Assembly (NCBI GenBank): GCA_015296085.1 | Contig: DVDT01000040.1 | Span: forward strand, 109,799 to 173,798 | DNA from: Trichormus sp. M33_DOE_039 | Lineage (GTDB): Bacteria > Cyanobacteriota > Cyanobacteriia > Cyanobacteriales > Nostocaceae | DNA length: 64,000 bases | Direction: 5' to 3' | Part shown: one piece after another, positions 33,304 through 42,388 of the stretch | How the letters are laid out: each line of letters starts with the position of its first letter | How positions within the stretch are numbered: the stretch's first letter is position 1 | Translations under genes and position numbers: made by a program | Notes under the pieces: model-generated | The model's database searches: none | What the model saw: the letters and a program-made list of their open reading frames with translations, nothing else | Told to the model about the DNA's origin: nothing

Positions 33304-34941
33304 CTATTGCCCATTTTCAAAAGCTGGACAATAACCTTCTAGGGTAACTCTAAAATTGTATAGAGGAGAAGCGGAATTCCAGCAGCGTTGTCCTCTCTGG
33401 TGTCTACAAGTGCCGCAGCAATCAACATCAGGGGTAATATAGCGATCGCTGTTTTGATTGAGCAGTTCTCTTTGCGTTAAACCCCTTAATACTAATTCTT
33501 CTCCTTGCCAACGGGCTTCGATTAAGCCGGTATCGGCAAACTGTCGCCAACGGGGATCAGCTGTAATGGCATCGGGTATGGTGATACTGATGACTGTCTC
33601 TAATTCTGTCAGTTCACCTTCATAATTTGTCTCTGGGGCGGCTGGTTGTAAAAAGGTTTCCCCAATAGGTAGTTCTACTCTCGTACCAGCTAAGGGCGAA
33701 TGAATGTGATAGCGGTTTTGTAATTCTTCTAAACTGGTTAAGTCTGCTAAATAAGCAGCAGAACCATGCACAAAGACAACGTGTTGAGGGCGTAAATTAT
33801 GGATTAACTGGGTAGTTCCAGGCCCATCGCTGTGTTGTGCAAGTAAATAAGTTTCAATTGTTGTCGGTGCTGCATATTGCTTTTTCACATTGACATCAAT
33901 TTTTTCTGGCAGTAAAACAAGCCACGGGCCTGTGTCGGCTCGGCAGTATTGGCTAAAATCTGCTGTGACATCAGTGAGAATAATACAGGGAGATTTGCCT
34001 ACTTGATTACGATGTTCTGATTGTAATCGCCGCACACGGGGGCGGACTCTTTCATCCCAAAATAAGGGTTGATGGCGGGCAAAGTTTTGTACTGATGATG
34101 GGAGATAAGGTAATAGTTCCAGGTAAGCATCACATCCTGTAGCCACAGAACCATCCACCCATATATCTAAATCTCTCCCGGTGAAATGGTGGTGAGAACG
34201 CAATAGCATTAATAGTTCTTGCCCCAAACCTAATGCGGGCGTGGGTAGTAGCACAGAACAACCATCTGCGATCGCCCGATTAATGCGTTCGGCTAGTTGG
34301 TTTTCTTGATGGCGGCGGTGGGGGTGACGAGATGTGCCGTAAGTACCTTCGATGATCAGCACGTTCACATCTGATCCCCGTAATTCCTCTAAGCGTAAAC
34401 CTTCTACTAATCGAGAGTTGGATAAGAAAAAATCTCCTGTATATAGGAGTTTATACACTCGTTGCGCTGTGGTGTATGTCAGGAGAATTACTACTGCCCC
34501 TGGCAAATGTCCGGCGGGGAAGAGTTCTGCAATTAGCCCTTTTTGTAGCTCAATGGGCGATCGCATGGGCAACGCCTGACAAAACTGCGGCACATTTTCT
34601 TGCTCTAGCCAATTGAGAGGCATTAATTTGCTGGTTACTTCACTAGCACAGATAGGTAAACTGGGGAAGGCTTGGTGCAGTGATAATAATCCTCTAGCGT
34701 GGTCAGGGTGGGCATGAGAGACTAAAACTAAATCTGCTGGTAGCTTTGACAATGGCGACACATTTTTTTGTAATGACGAAATATCTGCCAAACCACAGTC
34801 TAGCAGGATGCGATGTGGCCCCATCCGCACCAACAAACATACACCCTCATCATGATTCTGCACACTGAAAGGAAAGCATTCTAATTCTGTTGAACTTTCC
34901 TCAGTGTCAGCTTGGGAGTATGCTGACAAATTATCTCTCAT
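33304..34941 (-). CDS. Metallo-beta-lactamase / beta-CASP-like hydrolase
   Basis: A 545-residue protein. The N-terminal MBL domain has VRMGPHRILLDCGLAD, the zinc motif SHAHPDHARG, YTGDFFLSNSRLVE and a later conserved region IIEGTYGTSRHPHRR. A beta-CASP-type middle (LLPTPALGLGQELLMLLRSH) and PQHVVFVHG resemble RNase J/CPSF73-like exonucleases. The C-terminus adds a cysteine cluster (VDCCGTCRHQRGQRC and a final Cys in EGYCPAF), probably a zinc or FeS site. I chose ATG 34941 because GGAGGGGAGG lies just upstream; a TTG at 34983 is less likely. It is probably an RNA-processing enzyme of a cyanobacterial subgroup. Confidence 0.85.
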   Translation of the reverse strand: MRDNLSAYSQADTEESSTELECFPFSVQNHDEGVCLLVRMGPHRILLDCGLADISSLQKNVSPLSKLPADLVLVSHAHPDHARGLLSLHQAFPSLPICASEVTSKLMPLNWLEQENVPQFCQALPMRSPIELQKGLIAELFPAGHLPGAVVILLTYTTAQRVYKLLYTGDFFLSNSRLVEGLRLEELRGSDVNVLIIEGTYGTSRHPHRRHQENQLAERINRAIADGCSVLLPTPALGLGQELLMLLRSHHHFTGRDLDIWVDGSVATGCDAYLELLPYLPSSVQNFARHQPLFWDERVRPRVRRLQSEHRNQVGKSPCIILTDVTADFSQYCRADTGPWLVLLPEKIDVNVKKQYAAPTTIETYLLAQHSDGPGTTQLIHNLRPQHVVFVHGSAAYLADLTSLEELQNRYHIHSPLAGTRVELPIGETFLQPAAPETNYEGELTELETVISITIPDAITADPRWRQFADTGLIEARWQGEELVLRGLTQRELLNQNSDRYITPDVDCCGTCRHQRGQRCWNSASPLYNFRVTLEGYCPAFENGQ

Positions 34942-35016
34942 CTTTTCCTCCCCTCCAATCGCATGATTTTTGACATCTCCCAAAAGCCAACATTACTAAG
35001 AATTTTGGTTTTGTAG

Positions 35017-35172
35017 CTTAGGGGTAAGTTTGACGTTTTGCCTCTCGACCCTAAGAAATGGATTGTTGATTGGGAAGGATACCTCTTGCAAACGCTCACT
35101 GGATGGGAAAACCTGATTAAAATAAACCCTCAAGTTGAGAGGCTCAGGGAACTGGCCTTTGACGTTGAGTGA
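35017..35172 (+). pseudogene. Possible 3' remnant of an unrecognised gene
   Basis: The frame is open from 35017 to TGA 35172 and reads FDVLPLDPKKWIVDWEGYLL, then TLTGWENLIKINPQVERLRE. This is protein-like in composition but has no ATG; a TTG at 35038 would give 44 residues. It looks like the tail of a degraded gene in an accessory patch. I recognise no family. Confidence 0.35.
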
Positions 35173-35295
35173 TCAATGGGCAGAGCCATTGCCGTGATAG
35201 TTATCGGAATCATAAAATCCATTTTTCGTCCCAAAGAATAGGCACGAGACAGTAAATATAACGGTTAACCCAACGAGAATTAGCTTTACATCCAT
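35173..35295 (-). CDS. 40-residue single-pass membrane peptide
   Basis: ATG 35295 to TGA 35173 encodes MDVKLILVGLTVIFTVSCLF, then FGTKNGFYDSDNYHGNGSAH. The first half is one hydrophobic segment, and the second half is polar and Asn/Gly/Asp-rich. A GAGAGGG ribosome-binding site lies 10 bases upstream. I think related short proteins occur in other Nostocaceae but cannot confirm it here. It is too short for most gene finders. Confidence 0.6.
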   Translation of the reverse strand: MDVKLILVGLTVIFTVSCLFFGTKNGFYDSDNYHGNGSAH

Positions 35296-35717
35296 TGTTT
35301 TATTACCCTCTCATCAAGACTTTCTTATATTAATAGCGCGATTTCGTGATTTAGCTGAATCACTAGAAAATCTTCACTATGCTTGGGTTGATGGAGCAAT
35401 GAGTAGATTTACTACTTTTAGTCAAATTGTAAAACTTTTCAGATCCCCTGTCTATCAACGTAATACGCCTTTACAAACCAATCGGGGCGTTGGGTATTGC
35501 AGTTGTTTCAGTACAATATGTATTAAATAAAATATTAATCCATATTGTACTGAATAAATTAAGTAGCTTAAACATTAGCTTGTAAAACATTTGTATACAA
35601 ATATTGTTTGTGCTTTTATATTATATATGAAACATTTAAATGTTTATATGCCTAAAAACTTAAAAGTTTAGATGTGCGTTAAAATCTGGAAATTATTTGC
35701 GTTCCTAAAAAAATGAA
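35296..35717. other. Intergenic region with inverted repeat upstream of parA-like gene
   Basis: 422 bases of AT-rich DNA. A forward frame open from 35216 to 35530 without a good start reads, after 35340, RFRDLAESLENLHYAWVDGA; this may be decayed coding sequence. A perfect inverted repeat lies at 35507-35554. The parA-like gene starts at 35718 without a clear Shine-Dalgarno sequence. Confidence 0.45.
35507..35554. repeat. Perfect 14-bp inverted repeat upstream of parA-like gene
   Basis: TTCAGTACAATATG (35507-35520) and CATATTGTACTGAA (35541-35554) are exact inverted copies around a 20-base AT-rich centre. The element lies 163 bases before a ParA/ribbon-helix-helix gene pair and could be a centromere-like site, an operator or a terminator-like hairpin. 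No T run follows, which argues against a terminator. Confidence 0.75.
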
Positions 35718-36308
35718 ATGATTATTACAGTAGTGGCTTTCAAGGGTGGTGTAGGGAAGTCTACAACAGCCTTACACTTAGCTACATACCTCCAAAACCA
35801 AGCTGATACGCTGTTAATAGACGGTGATTTGAACCGCAGTGCTTTAGATTGGTCAAACCGAGGTTCTTTACCATTTAAGGTGGCTGATGAGCAGCAGGGT
35901 GTAAGTTTAGCTAGCCTTTATGAGCATATAGTCATTGATACGCCAGCAAGACCAGATACAGATGAGTTAAAAACTCTAGCCAAAGGATGCGATTTATTAG
36001 TTATCCCAACTACTCCAGATGCGATCGCGTTAGCAGCAACCTTACAAATGGTAGAATCACTGAAAAGCTACAAAGCAGAGTATAAAATTTTGCTAACCAT
36101 CGTTCCTCCGCATCCTAATAAAGCAGGAGAAGAAGCACGAACAACTCTACTAAATGCCGACTTACCTGTTTTCAAATCAGGAATTCGGCGATTGGCTGTA
36201 TTCCAGCGCGCTGCTTTAGAAGGTGTTCCAGTCAATGCAGTCAAAGATGCTTACTCGCAAATTGCTTGGCGGTGTTACGCCGAGGTAGGAAAGGAGATTT
36301 TACTGTGA
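35718..36308 (+). CDS. ParA/MinD-family ATPase (short ParA, orphan partition type)
   Basis: A 196-residue P-loop ATPase with the deviant Walker A motif FKGGVGKSTTALHL (signature Lys9 and Lys14), the Walker A' region IDGDLNRSALDW, and VIDTPARPD as Walker B. It lacks an N-terminal DNA-binding domain, as in type Ib plasmid ParA proteins. Its stop overlaps the start of a ribbon-helix-helix gene by four bases (GTGA), the usual ParA-ParG-like arrangement. In a chromosome this suggests an integrated plasmid or genomic-island partition module. Confidence 0.9.
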   Translation: MIITVVAFKGGVGKSTTALHLATYLQNQADTLLIDGDLNRSALDWSNRGSLPFKVADEQQGVSLASLYEHIVIDTPARPDTDELKTLAKGCDLLVIPTTPDAIALAATLQMVESLKSYKAEYKILLTIVPPHPNKAGEEARTTLLNADLPVFKSGIRRLAVFQRAALEGVPVNAVKDAYSQIAWRCYAEVGKEILL

Positions 36309-36583
36309 ATAATAAGAAAAAAACTAGCCGTTTTGATGATTTAATTGATGCTGCTCGCAGTCGTCAACAACGAGATCAGCCACAGCTAACGTCAGATACA
36401 CCAACTTCTGCGACTAAAAGTACGGACCCTGCTTATACCCGTACAACTATCTATTTACCTAAGCAACTCCATCGTCAATTAAAAGCGGCTGCGGTGGCTC
36501 AGGAGAGACAAATGAGCGATATTGTGGCGGAGTTAGTTGAACAGTGGTTAAGGAAGATGGGGAGTGAAGATACTGGGAAGTAA
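36305..36583 (+). CDS. Ribbon-helix-helix (CopG/ParG-like) DNA-binding protein
   Basis: A 92-residue protein. A flexible, basic, Gln/Ser/Thr-rich N-terminus is followed by YTRTTIYLPKQLHRQLKAAA, then ERQMSDIVAELVEQWL, a typical beta-alpha-alpha RHH fold. I chose GTG 36305 because it overlaps the parA stop by four bases and AGGAGA lies 8 bases upstream; the longer start at 36266 is inside parA. ParG-type partners bind the centromere, repress the operon and stimulate ParA through their flexible tail. The inverted repeat at 35507-35554 is a candidate target. Confidence 0.85.
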   Translation: MNNKKKTSRFDDLIDAARSRQQRDQPQLTSDTPTSATKSTDPAYTRTTIYLPKQLHRQLKAAAVAQERQMSDIVAELVEQWLRKMGSEDTGK

Positions 36584-36634
36584 AATTGAAAATTTCAACG
36601 CAAAGCTACGCAGAGAGTTCGCTATTTCCATTGA

Positions 36635-37177
36635 CTAAAGCACAATTTCTTCGCCTTTGTTGGTAAAGCGAACTTCCTGAATTTTCCACTGGGAATTACT
36701 GGTGAGGGTTTTGCGGAGGCTACCAAATAGGGCAAACTGCTCGCAGCTAGAAAGAGAGGCGAATTGACGTTTAGATTGGGGTGAGAGTCGTAAATCCACT
36801 GTTGCAATGCCATTTTTAACTCTGACACGATAACCAGACACACTAAAGTCAGCGGTGTCTTGTTCTTCTATAATTCTACCAATTGCATTAGTTACAGGTT
36901 CTTTGGCTGGCACGGTTACTTTCTCTGGGACAAATTCCTGACATTGCACATCACTTGTATATAAAGTGACATTTACTGTCTTACTAGAGATAGCTTTCGA
37001 GTCATCTGTGGGAGACTCGACATTATTCGGTTTGGCTCGGAGTTGAGCCATACTCTGGGTTGGGGTGGCAGATATTGTATTTGGTGTTGTGCTGATTTCC
37101 TGTAGGTTGTCAGCACAGCTACTAGTGGTAGCAGCGATCGCTACAATAATTAATGGTAAAAAACACCTGGAACTCAT
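36635..37177 (-). CDS. GerMN-domain putative lipoprotein
   Basis: A 180-residue exported protein. The N-terminal signal (FLPLIIVAIAATTSSCAD) ends in a Cys that could be lipidated, though the lipobox is not ideal. A Thr/Pro/Ser-rich linker follows, then a GerMN domain: VNVTLYTSDVQCQEFVPEKV, AIGRIIEEQD, and GIATVDLRLSPQSKRQFASL near the end. GerMN domains occur in spore-germination GerM and in cell-envelope proteins. It probably acts in the periplasm or peptidoglycan; the precise role is unknown. Confidence 0.78.
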   Translation of the reverse strand: MSSRCFLPLIIVAIAATTSSCADNLQEISTTPNTISATPTQSMAQLRAKPNNVESPTDDSKAISSKTVNVTLYTSDVQCQEFVPEKVTVPAKEPVTNAIGRIIEEQDTADFSVSGYRVRVKNGIATVDLRLSPQSKRQFASLSSCEQFALFGSLRKTLTSNSQWKIQEVRFTNKGEEIVL

Positions 37178-37420
37178 AATATAAAACTTTGGTTGTGTAT
37201 CTTCCTTTTAACTTCATTATTGTTAGTATCAATTCCGTAGAAAATGCCGTTAATTTTTTGCTTAATTTTAATGGTTTACTATTATTAATCAAGTCAAAAT
37301 AAGTCTATTCTATAGTCTGTATGGCACAATGTTTTTATAGGATGTGCCACGAGAAAAAGTGTTCTAATCGCGTAAACTAACCTCTATCTCACTACTTATC
37401 TCTGTTTTCTAGTCTCTATT

Positions 37421-38881
37421 ATGCCTGCAAATACTTTCGATCCCCGGAATTCTGAATGGGAAGGGATACTGATTGATCAATGGGAAGCTTCTAAATGGAA
37501 GCAATGGAAACCTAAACACCCAAGCTCTGATGAACAAGCTAAACTAGAACGCGAATATCTCAGAATCAAATACGCAGTTCAACAGGCGAATGCAGCACTG
37601 GGTTTAGATAGAGTCAAGATTAAATTAAAACTCACTAGCCTGAAAACTATCGGACTACAGGGGACTTTTCCTTGTAGACCGGGAGATGTAGGTAAACAAG
37701 GTAGTCCTAATAAACAATATACTATTTCTTGTGGTTTTACTGCTAACGATGCAGGAGTCAAAATGGCGGTATTAAAAGCACGAGAGTTAGATTTATTATT
37801 AATTACAAAACAATTTCATTGGACTCCCGAATTATTGGGCAAGCAAGCGCAGAAAATAGAACTTGGAAATGAGCATCAATCGACCAAATTGATTAAGGAG
37901 TTAATTCAAGACTATGAGCGAGAGTTTTGGAAAACTCATGAACAAAATCGACGTGGGATTAAAACTTGGGAAAGTCATTATCTGCGGCATTTAAAAAAAC
38001 TACCTCAAGATGTACCAATGTCTGCACAGGCATTAGAAGAGGCTTTAGAAAAAACTCGACCCAATACATCATCTCGGTTTTTTTTGGTGTGGCAACTCAA
38101 AAAATTCTGTGATTTTTGTGGTCTGGACGAATTGAAAACTATTTATGCTTATGCGACTCCCAAACCTCAACCAACTATCCGCAAAATCCCTACAGATGAG
38201 GAAATAATTCAAGGTTATTCACAAATTGGTCTGCCATTATCCGCATATACGAGTAAAGATAACCTTACACAGCCTGAACAATGGCAATGGGCTTACGGAA
38301 TGTTAGCAACTTATGGCTTAAGACCTCACGAGTTATTTGCTGTAGATATAGAGGCATTTGCAGATCCAAATAATTCTTTTCATTTAGTCAATTTAAATCC
38401 TTATTTGACAGGAGGCACAAAAACGGGTGAACGCAGTTGCGGTATTCCACCCTTACATCCTCATTGGGTAGAGTTGTTTAAGTTAAAAGATATTAGATTG
38501 CCTTTTAATGAGGGAAAATTGAGTAATAAAACGGCAAAACTTTATGTTCGATTTAGAAATAATAATTTAAGTTTTCGACCTTATGATTTACGTCATGCTT
38601 ATGCCATCCGTGGTCATCGTTTACGTGTACCGATTAAAACTATGGCTGATTATATGGGGCATAGTGTTCAAGAGCATACAAAAACTTATCAAAGATGGAT
38701 GAATGAAGATACTAATTTAGAAATTTATAAGGAAGTAGTAATTCACAGACAAGGAACGTCTAAGGAGGCTTTAAAAGAGAGGATTAGCGAATTAGAAGCT
38801 GAAAATTTAGCTTTAAAGGCTGAGAATGCTACATTAAAACAGTTATTAATTCAACATCAATTAGGTGAATTATTCAGTTAA
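37421..38881 (+). CDS. Site-specific tyrosine recombinase/integrase family protein
   Basis: A 486-residue protein. The C-terminal catalytic domain shows the first Arg in MLATYGLRPHELFAVD, box II as YDLRHAYAIRGH (the usual first His is Tyr), then MGHSVQEHTKTYQRWM with the later His and the nucleophile Tyr. The N-terminal part has the SAM-like core-binding region (about 150-240). The last 45 residues form a heptad Leu/Ala coiled coil (RISELEAENLALKAENATLK), which is unusual for integrases and could mediate multimerisation. It is 840 bases downstream of the ParA/RHH pair. No att site or other phage genes were found nearby. Confidence 0.88.
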   Translation: MPANTFDPRNSEWEGILIDQWEASKWKQWKPKHPSSDEQAKLEREYLRIKYAVQQANAALGLDRVKIKLKLTSLKTIGLQGTFPCRPGDVGKQGSPNKQYTISCGFTANDAGVKMAVLKARELDLLLITKQFHWTPELLGKQAQKIELGNEHQSTKLIKELIQDYEREFWKTHEQNRRGIKTWESHYLRHLKKLPQDVPMSAQALEEALEKTRPNTSSRFFLVWQLKKFCDFCGLDELKTIYAYATPKPQPTIRKIPTDEEIIQGYSQIGLPLSAYTSKDNLTQPEQWQWAYGMLATYGLRPHELFAVDIEAFADPNNSFHLVNLNPYLTGGTKTGERSCGIPPLHPHWVELFKLKDIRLPFNEGKLSNKTAKLYVRFRNNNLSFRPYDLRHAYAIRGHRLRVPIKTMADYMGHSVQEHTKTYQRWMNEDTNLEIYKEVVIHRQGTSKEALKERISELEAENLALKAENATLKQLLIQHQLGELFS

Positions 38882-39025
38882 TAAGGAGGTAGTAGAGCCA
38901 ACTATTAACCTACTAACTAATGACTGTTGATTCTCCATCCAAGAATTTTGATGCTATGACCTAGAGATTGGGAAACATAAATAGTGATGTAACCTTCAAT
39001 CTCTGAGCTAGGAAGTGGCGCGACT

Positions 39026-42000
39026 ATGTCCGAGCATCTGATGACTATAGATATAAATACTTATGAATCCCTACAAAAAGAGTTAAAAGAGTTACGCCAA
39101 CTCGTGGCAGATGGGGAGCAGAAGTCTAGCCAAGAACAGATGCGGTTATTTATTGAATATACACCGGCAGCGATCGCTATTTTCGACCGAGAAATGCGCT
39201 ACTTACTAGCTAGCCACCGTTGGTGCCATGATTACGGCTTAGGTAATCAAGAGCTTATTGGTCGTTCTCATTACGAAATTTTTCCAGAATTTTCCCCATT
39301 TTGGCAGGCCATTCATCAAAGTTGTTTAAGTGGAAAAATTGAAAAATGTGATGAAGATGCCTTTATCCGTACCGATGGGACAACTGATTGGGTGAAATGG
39401 GAAATACATCCTTGGTACGAAAATACCGGCCAAGTGGGCGGTATGATTATGTTTACCGAGGTGATTACTAACCGTAAGCAAGCAGAGATAGCTCTAGCTA
39501 ACAGTGAACGACGTTTGCGGGATATCGCTAGTAATTTACCTGGGGCAATTTTTCAATTTACAAATTGTGATGGTATCTGGCGAGTAGACTATATCAGCGA
39601 TTTTATCTGGGAATTAGCTGGTATTGCTGCGATCGAAATGATGGAAGATATAAGCTCCTTTTTTGCGCTGATCCATCCAGAGGATATGGAGAGTTATGTT
39701 GCTTCCGTTGTTGAGTCTGTAGAAAATGCTACTCCTTGGCACTATGAGGGACGTTTGGTAAAACCTAGTGGTGAAATTCGCTGGTGGCAAGGGGATTCAA
39801 CCCCTACCAGACATCATCAAGGGGATGTGACTTTCTGCGGTGTACTGTTAGATATCACTGAGCGCAAACAAGCTGAAGCAGAACTCAAACGCTTGAATGA
39901 GGAATTAGAAACGAGAGTTGAGGAGCGGACAAAAGCTTTACTGGAGAGTGAAGCTCGACTGCAAAGACTAGCCGACAATGTGCCAGGTATGCTGTATGAA
40001 TTTCATCTCCAACCTGATGGCAAAACGTTTTTTTCTTATGTTTCGCCTGGGTGTCAAGAAATCACAGGTAGAGAAGTGAATGAGTTACAGAATGATGCCT
40101 CTGCGATTTTTGCGGATATTCACCCTGACGATATACTGAATTTTCGGGCAGCGATCGCTCATTCTGCCCAATCGCTGCAAAAATTTGAGCATGAGTGGCG
40201 CATTATCACTACTTCTGGTCAACACAAATGGCTGAAGGCATTTTCTAAACCAGAACGGCACACAGGGGGAGAAGTGGTTTGGTATGGTTATCTATTAGAT
40301 ATTACCGAACAACAAGCTGCACTGCGCCAACGCCAACAAGCACAACAACAACTGCAACAGCAGGCACAATTTCTACAAAGTATCTGGGAGGGTGTAGATT
40401 ATGGGATCTGCGTCTTGGACGTTTTAGATGATGGCGCAGAGTTTCGTTTTGTGAAATTTAATCCCGCCATGCTGAGAAATAGCCTCATCCCTTTAGAACC
40501 TTTATTGGGGAAAACAACGGCAGAATTACCCCAATCCTTGGCAAATCGCTATCGCCAACATTACAGAGAATGTATTAGATATAACAAGGGCATATTCTTT
40601 GAGGATAGTTTCTGTAATGAAGAAGAAGAGACATGGTGGCTTGTTAATGTCACACCTCTTTGGGATGGTAATTCCTGTATTGCTCAACTTGTAGTTACGT
40701 CAACAGAAATCACAGAACGTAAACAAGCTGAAAAAGAACGCCAAATGTTTGTTTCTTTGATTGAGAATAGCAGTGATTTTATTGGTTTTGCAACTCTAGA
40801 AGGAAAACCAATGTTTCTCAACGAAGCGGGAAAAAAGTTGGTGGGTTTAGATAATTTGGCATTTACAGAAGAACTAACGGTTTCTGACTTCTTTTTTCCC
40901 GAAGATCGAGAATATGTACAGCAATATATGTTGCCTATGGCTTTACAACAAGGTATATGGCAAAATGAATATCGTTTTCGACATTTCCAAACAGAAGAAG
41001 TTATACCTGTTGACTACAATCTATTTACCATTAAGAACCCAGAGACTAGCGAACCTTTGTGTTTTGCCACCATTACTCGTGATATTCGGGAACGCAAGCA
41101 AGCTCAGGAAGCACTCCAAGAAAGTCAGCGTTTAATTCAACGCATTGCCAATTCTACTCCTAATCTCATCTACATTTTCGATTTAGAAGAACAGTGCAAT
41201 GTTTATGCCAATCAAGAACTTTACAGCCTTGTGGGCTATTCTGTTGAAGAATTGCAACAGATGAGAGGAGATATACTTTCCCACCTTTTACACCCAGAGG
41301 ATGAGAAAAAAATCGCCCATTATCACCAACAATTTCTTACTGCTAATGATGGTGATATTGTTGAATTTGAATATCGTGTCAAAGATAAGAATGGTGAATG
41401 GTGCTGGTTATATAGTCGAGAAACTCCTTTTAATCGGAATGCTGATGGCAGAGTGAAGCAAATTTTAGGTGTATCCACTAACATTACAGGACGCAAGCAA
41501 GCCGAAATTAAACTGCAACAACAAGCTGAAAATTTAGAGAAGACTTTGTTGGAATTACAACTGACGCAAACTCAACTTATCCAAAGTGAGAAGATGTCTT
41601 CATTGGGTAATATGGTTGCGGGTGTGGCTCATGAGATTAACAATCCAGTTAACTTTATTCACGGTAATCTCATCCCTGCAAGTGAATATGCTCAAGACTT
41701 GTTGCATTTATTGAAACTATATCAAATACATTATCCTTATCCCCCAGAAGAAATTCAAGCAACTTTGATTGATATTGAATTTGATTTCCTGAAGGAAGAT
41801 TTGGTGAAGTTGCTTAAGTCTATGCGTGTGGGAACTCAACGTATTCGGGAAATTGTTTTATCACTCCGCAATTTCTCCCGCCTAGATGAAGCAGAATTTA
41901 AAGATGTGGATATTCATGAAGGCATCGATAGTACCTTGATGATTTTACACAACCGCTTGAAGTCTAAACCAGGCCATCCAGAAATTTTGGTAATTAAAGA

Positions 42001-42388
42001 GTACGGTAAATTGCCTCTTGTTGAATGCTATCCTGGACAACTTAATCAGGTATTTATGAATATTCTGAGTAATGCTATTGATTCTTTGGACGGTTCAGTC
42101 ATGGGCGAACAGGGGCAAATTAAGATTATGACTGAAGTGATTAATAATCATTGGGTAAAAGTTAGAATTTCAGATAATGGTATGGGTATTCCTACTCAAG
42201 CTATTCCTAAGTTATTTGACCCTTTCTTTACCACTAAAAGCGTAGGCAAAGGTACAGGTTTGGGCTTATCTATTAGTTACCAAATTGTGGTCGATAAACA
42301 TAGGGGGAGATTATCTTGTCACTCGGAACTCGGAAAGGGTGCAGAATTTGTGATTGAAATTCCGATTACTCATACGAAACCCGATTAG
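39026..42388 (+). CDS. Six-PAS sensor histidine kinase
   Basis: A 1120-residue kinase with six PAS/PAC modules (starting near residues 41, 165, 312, 452, 575 and 703) joined by coiled coils (one is RLNEELETRVEERTKALLES). It then has a HisKA domain of the MSSLGNMVAGVAHEINNPVN type (phospho-acceptor His near 869) and HATPase_c with QVFMNILSNAIDSL and KGTGLGLSISYQIV. There is no receiver domain and no transmembrane segment. The ATG has an AGGAAG ribosome-binding site 10 bases upstream. The partner regulator is not adjacent; the AraC-type regulator at 45332 is a possible but distant candidate. Confidence 0.93.
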   Translation: MSEHLMTIDINTYESLQKELKELRQLVADGEQKSSQEQMRLFIEYTPAAIAIFDREMRYLLASHRWCHDYGLGNQELIGRSHYEIFPEFSPFWQAIHQSCLSGKIEKCDEDAFIRTDGTTDWVKWEIHPWYENTGQVGGMIMFTEVITNRKQAEIALANSERRLRDIASNLPGAIFQFTNCDGIWRVDYISDFIWELAGIAAIEMMEDISSFFALIHPEDMESYVASVVESVENATPWHYEGRLVKPSGEIRWWQGDSTPTRHHQGDVTFCGVLLDITERKQAEAELKRLNEELETRVEERTKALLESEARLQRLADNVPGMLYEFHLQPDGKTFFSYVSPGCQEITGREVNELQNDASAIFADIHPDDILNFRAAIAHSAQSLQKFEHEWRIITTSGQHKWLKAFSKPERHTGGEVVWYGYLLDITEQQAALRQRQQAQQQLQQQAQFLQSIWEGVDYGICVLDVLDDGAEFRFVKFNPAMLRNSLIPLEPLLGKTTAELPQSLANRYRQHYRECIRYNKGIFFEDSFCNEEEETWWLVNVTPLWDGNSCIAQLVVTSTEITERKQAEKERQMFVSLIENSSDFIGFATLEGKPMFLNEAGKKLVGLDNLAFTEELTVSDFFFPEDREYVQQYMLPMALQQGIWQNEYRFRHFQTEEVIPVDYNLFTIKNPETSEPLCFATITRDIRERKQAQEALQESQRLIQRIANSTPNLIYIFDLEEQCNVYANQELYSLVGYSVEELQQMRGDILSHLLHPEDEKKIAHYHQQFLTANDGDIVEFEYRVKDKNGEWCWLYSRETPFNRNADGRVKQILGVSTNITGRKQAEIKLQQQAENLEKTLLELQLTQTQLIQSEKMSSLGNMVAGVAHEINNPVNFIHGNLIPASEYAQDLLHLLKLYQIHYPYPPEEIQATLIDIEFDFLKEDLVKLLKSMRVGTQRIREIVLSLRNFSRLDEAEFKDVDIHEGIDSTLMILHNRLKSKPGHPEILVIKEYGKLPLVECYPGQLNQVFMNILSNAIDSLDGSVMGEQGQIKIMTEVINNHWVKVRISDNGMGIPTQAIPKLFDPFFTTKSVGKGTGLGLSISYQIVVDKHRGRLSCHSELGKGAEFVIEIPITHTKPD

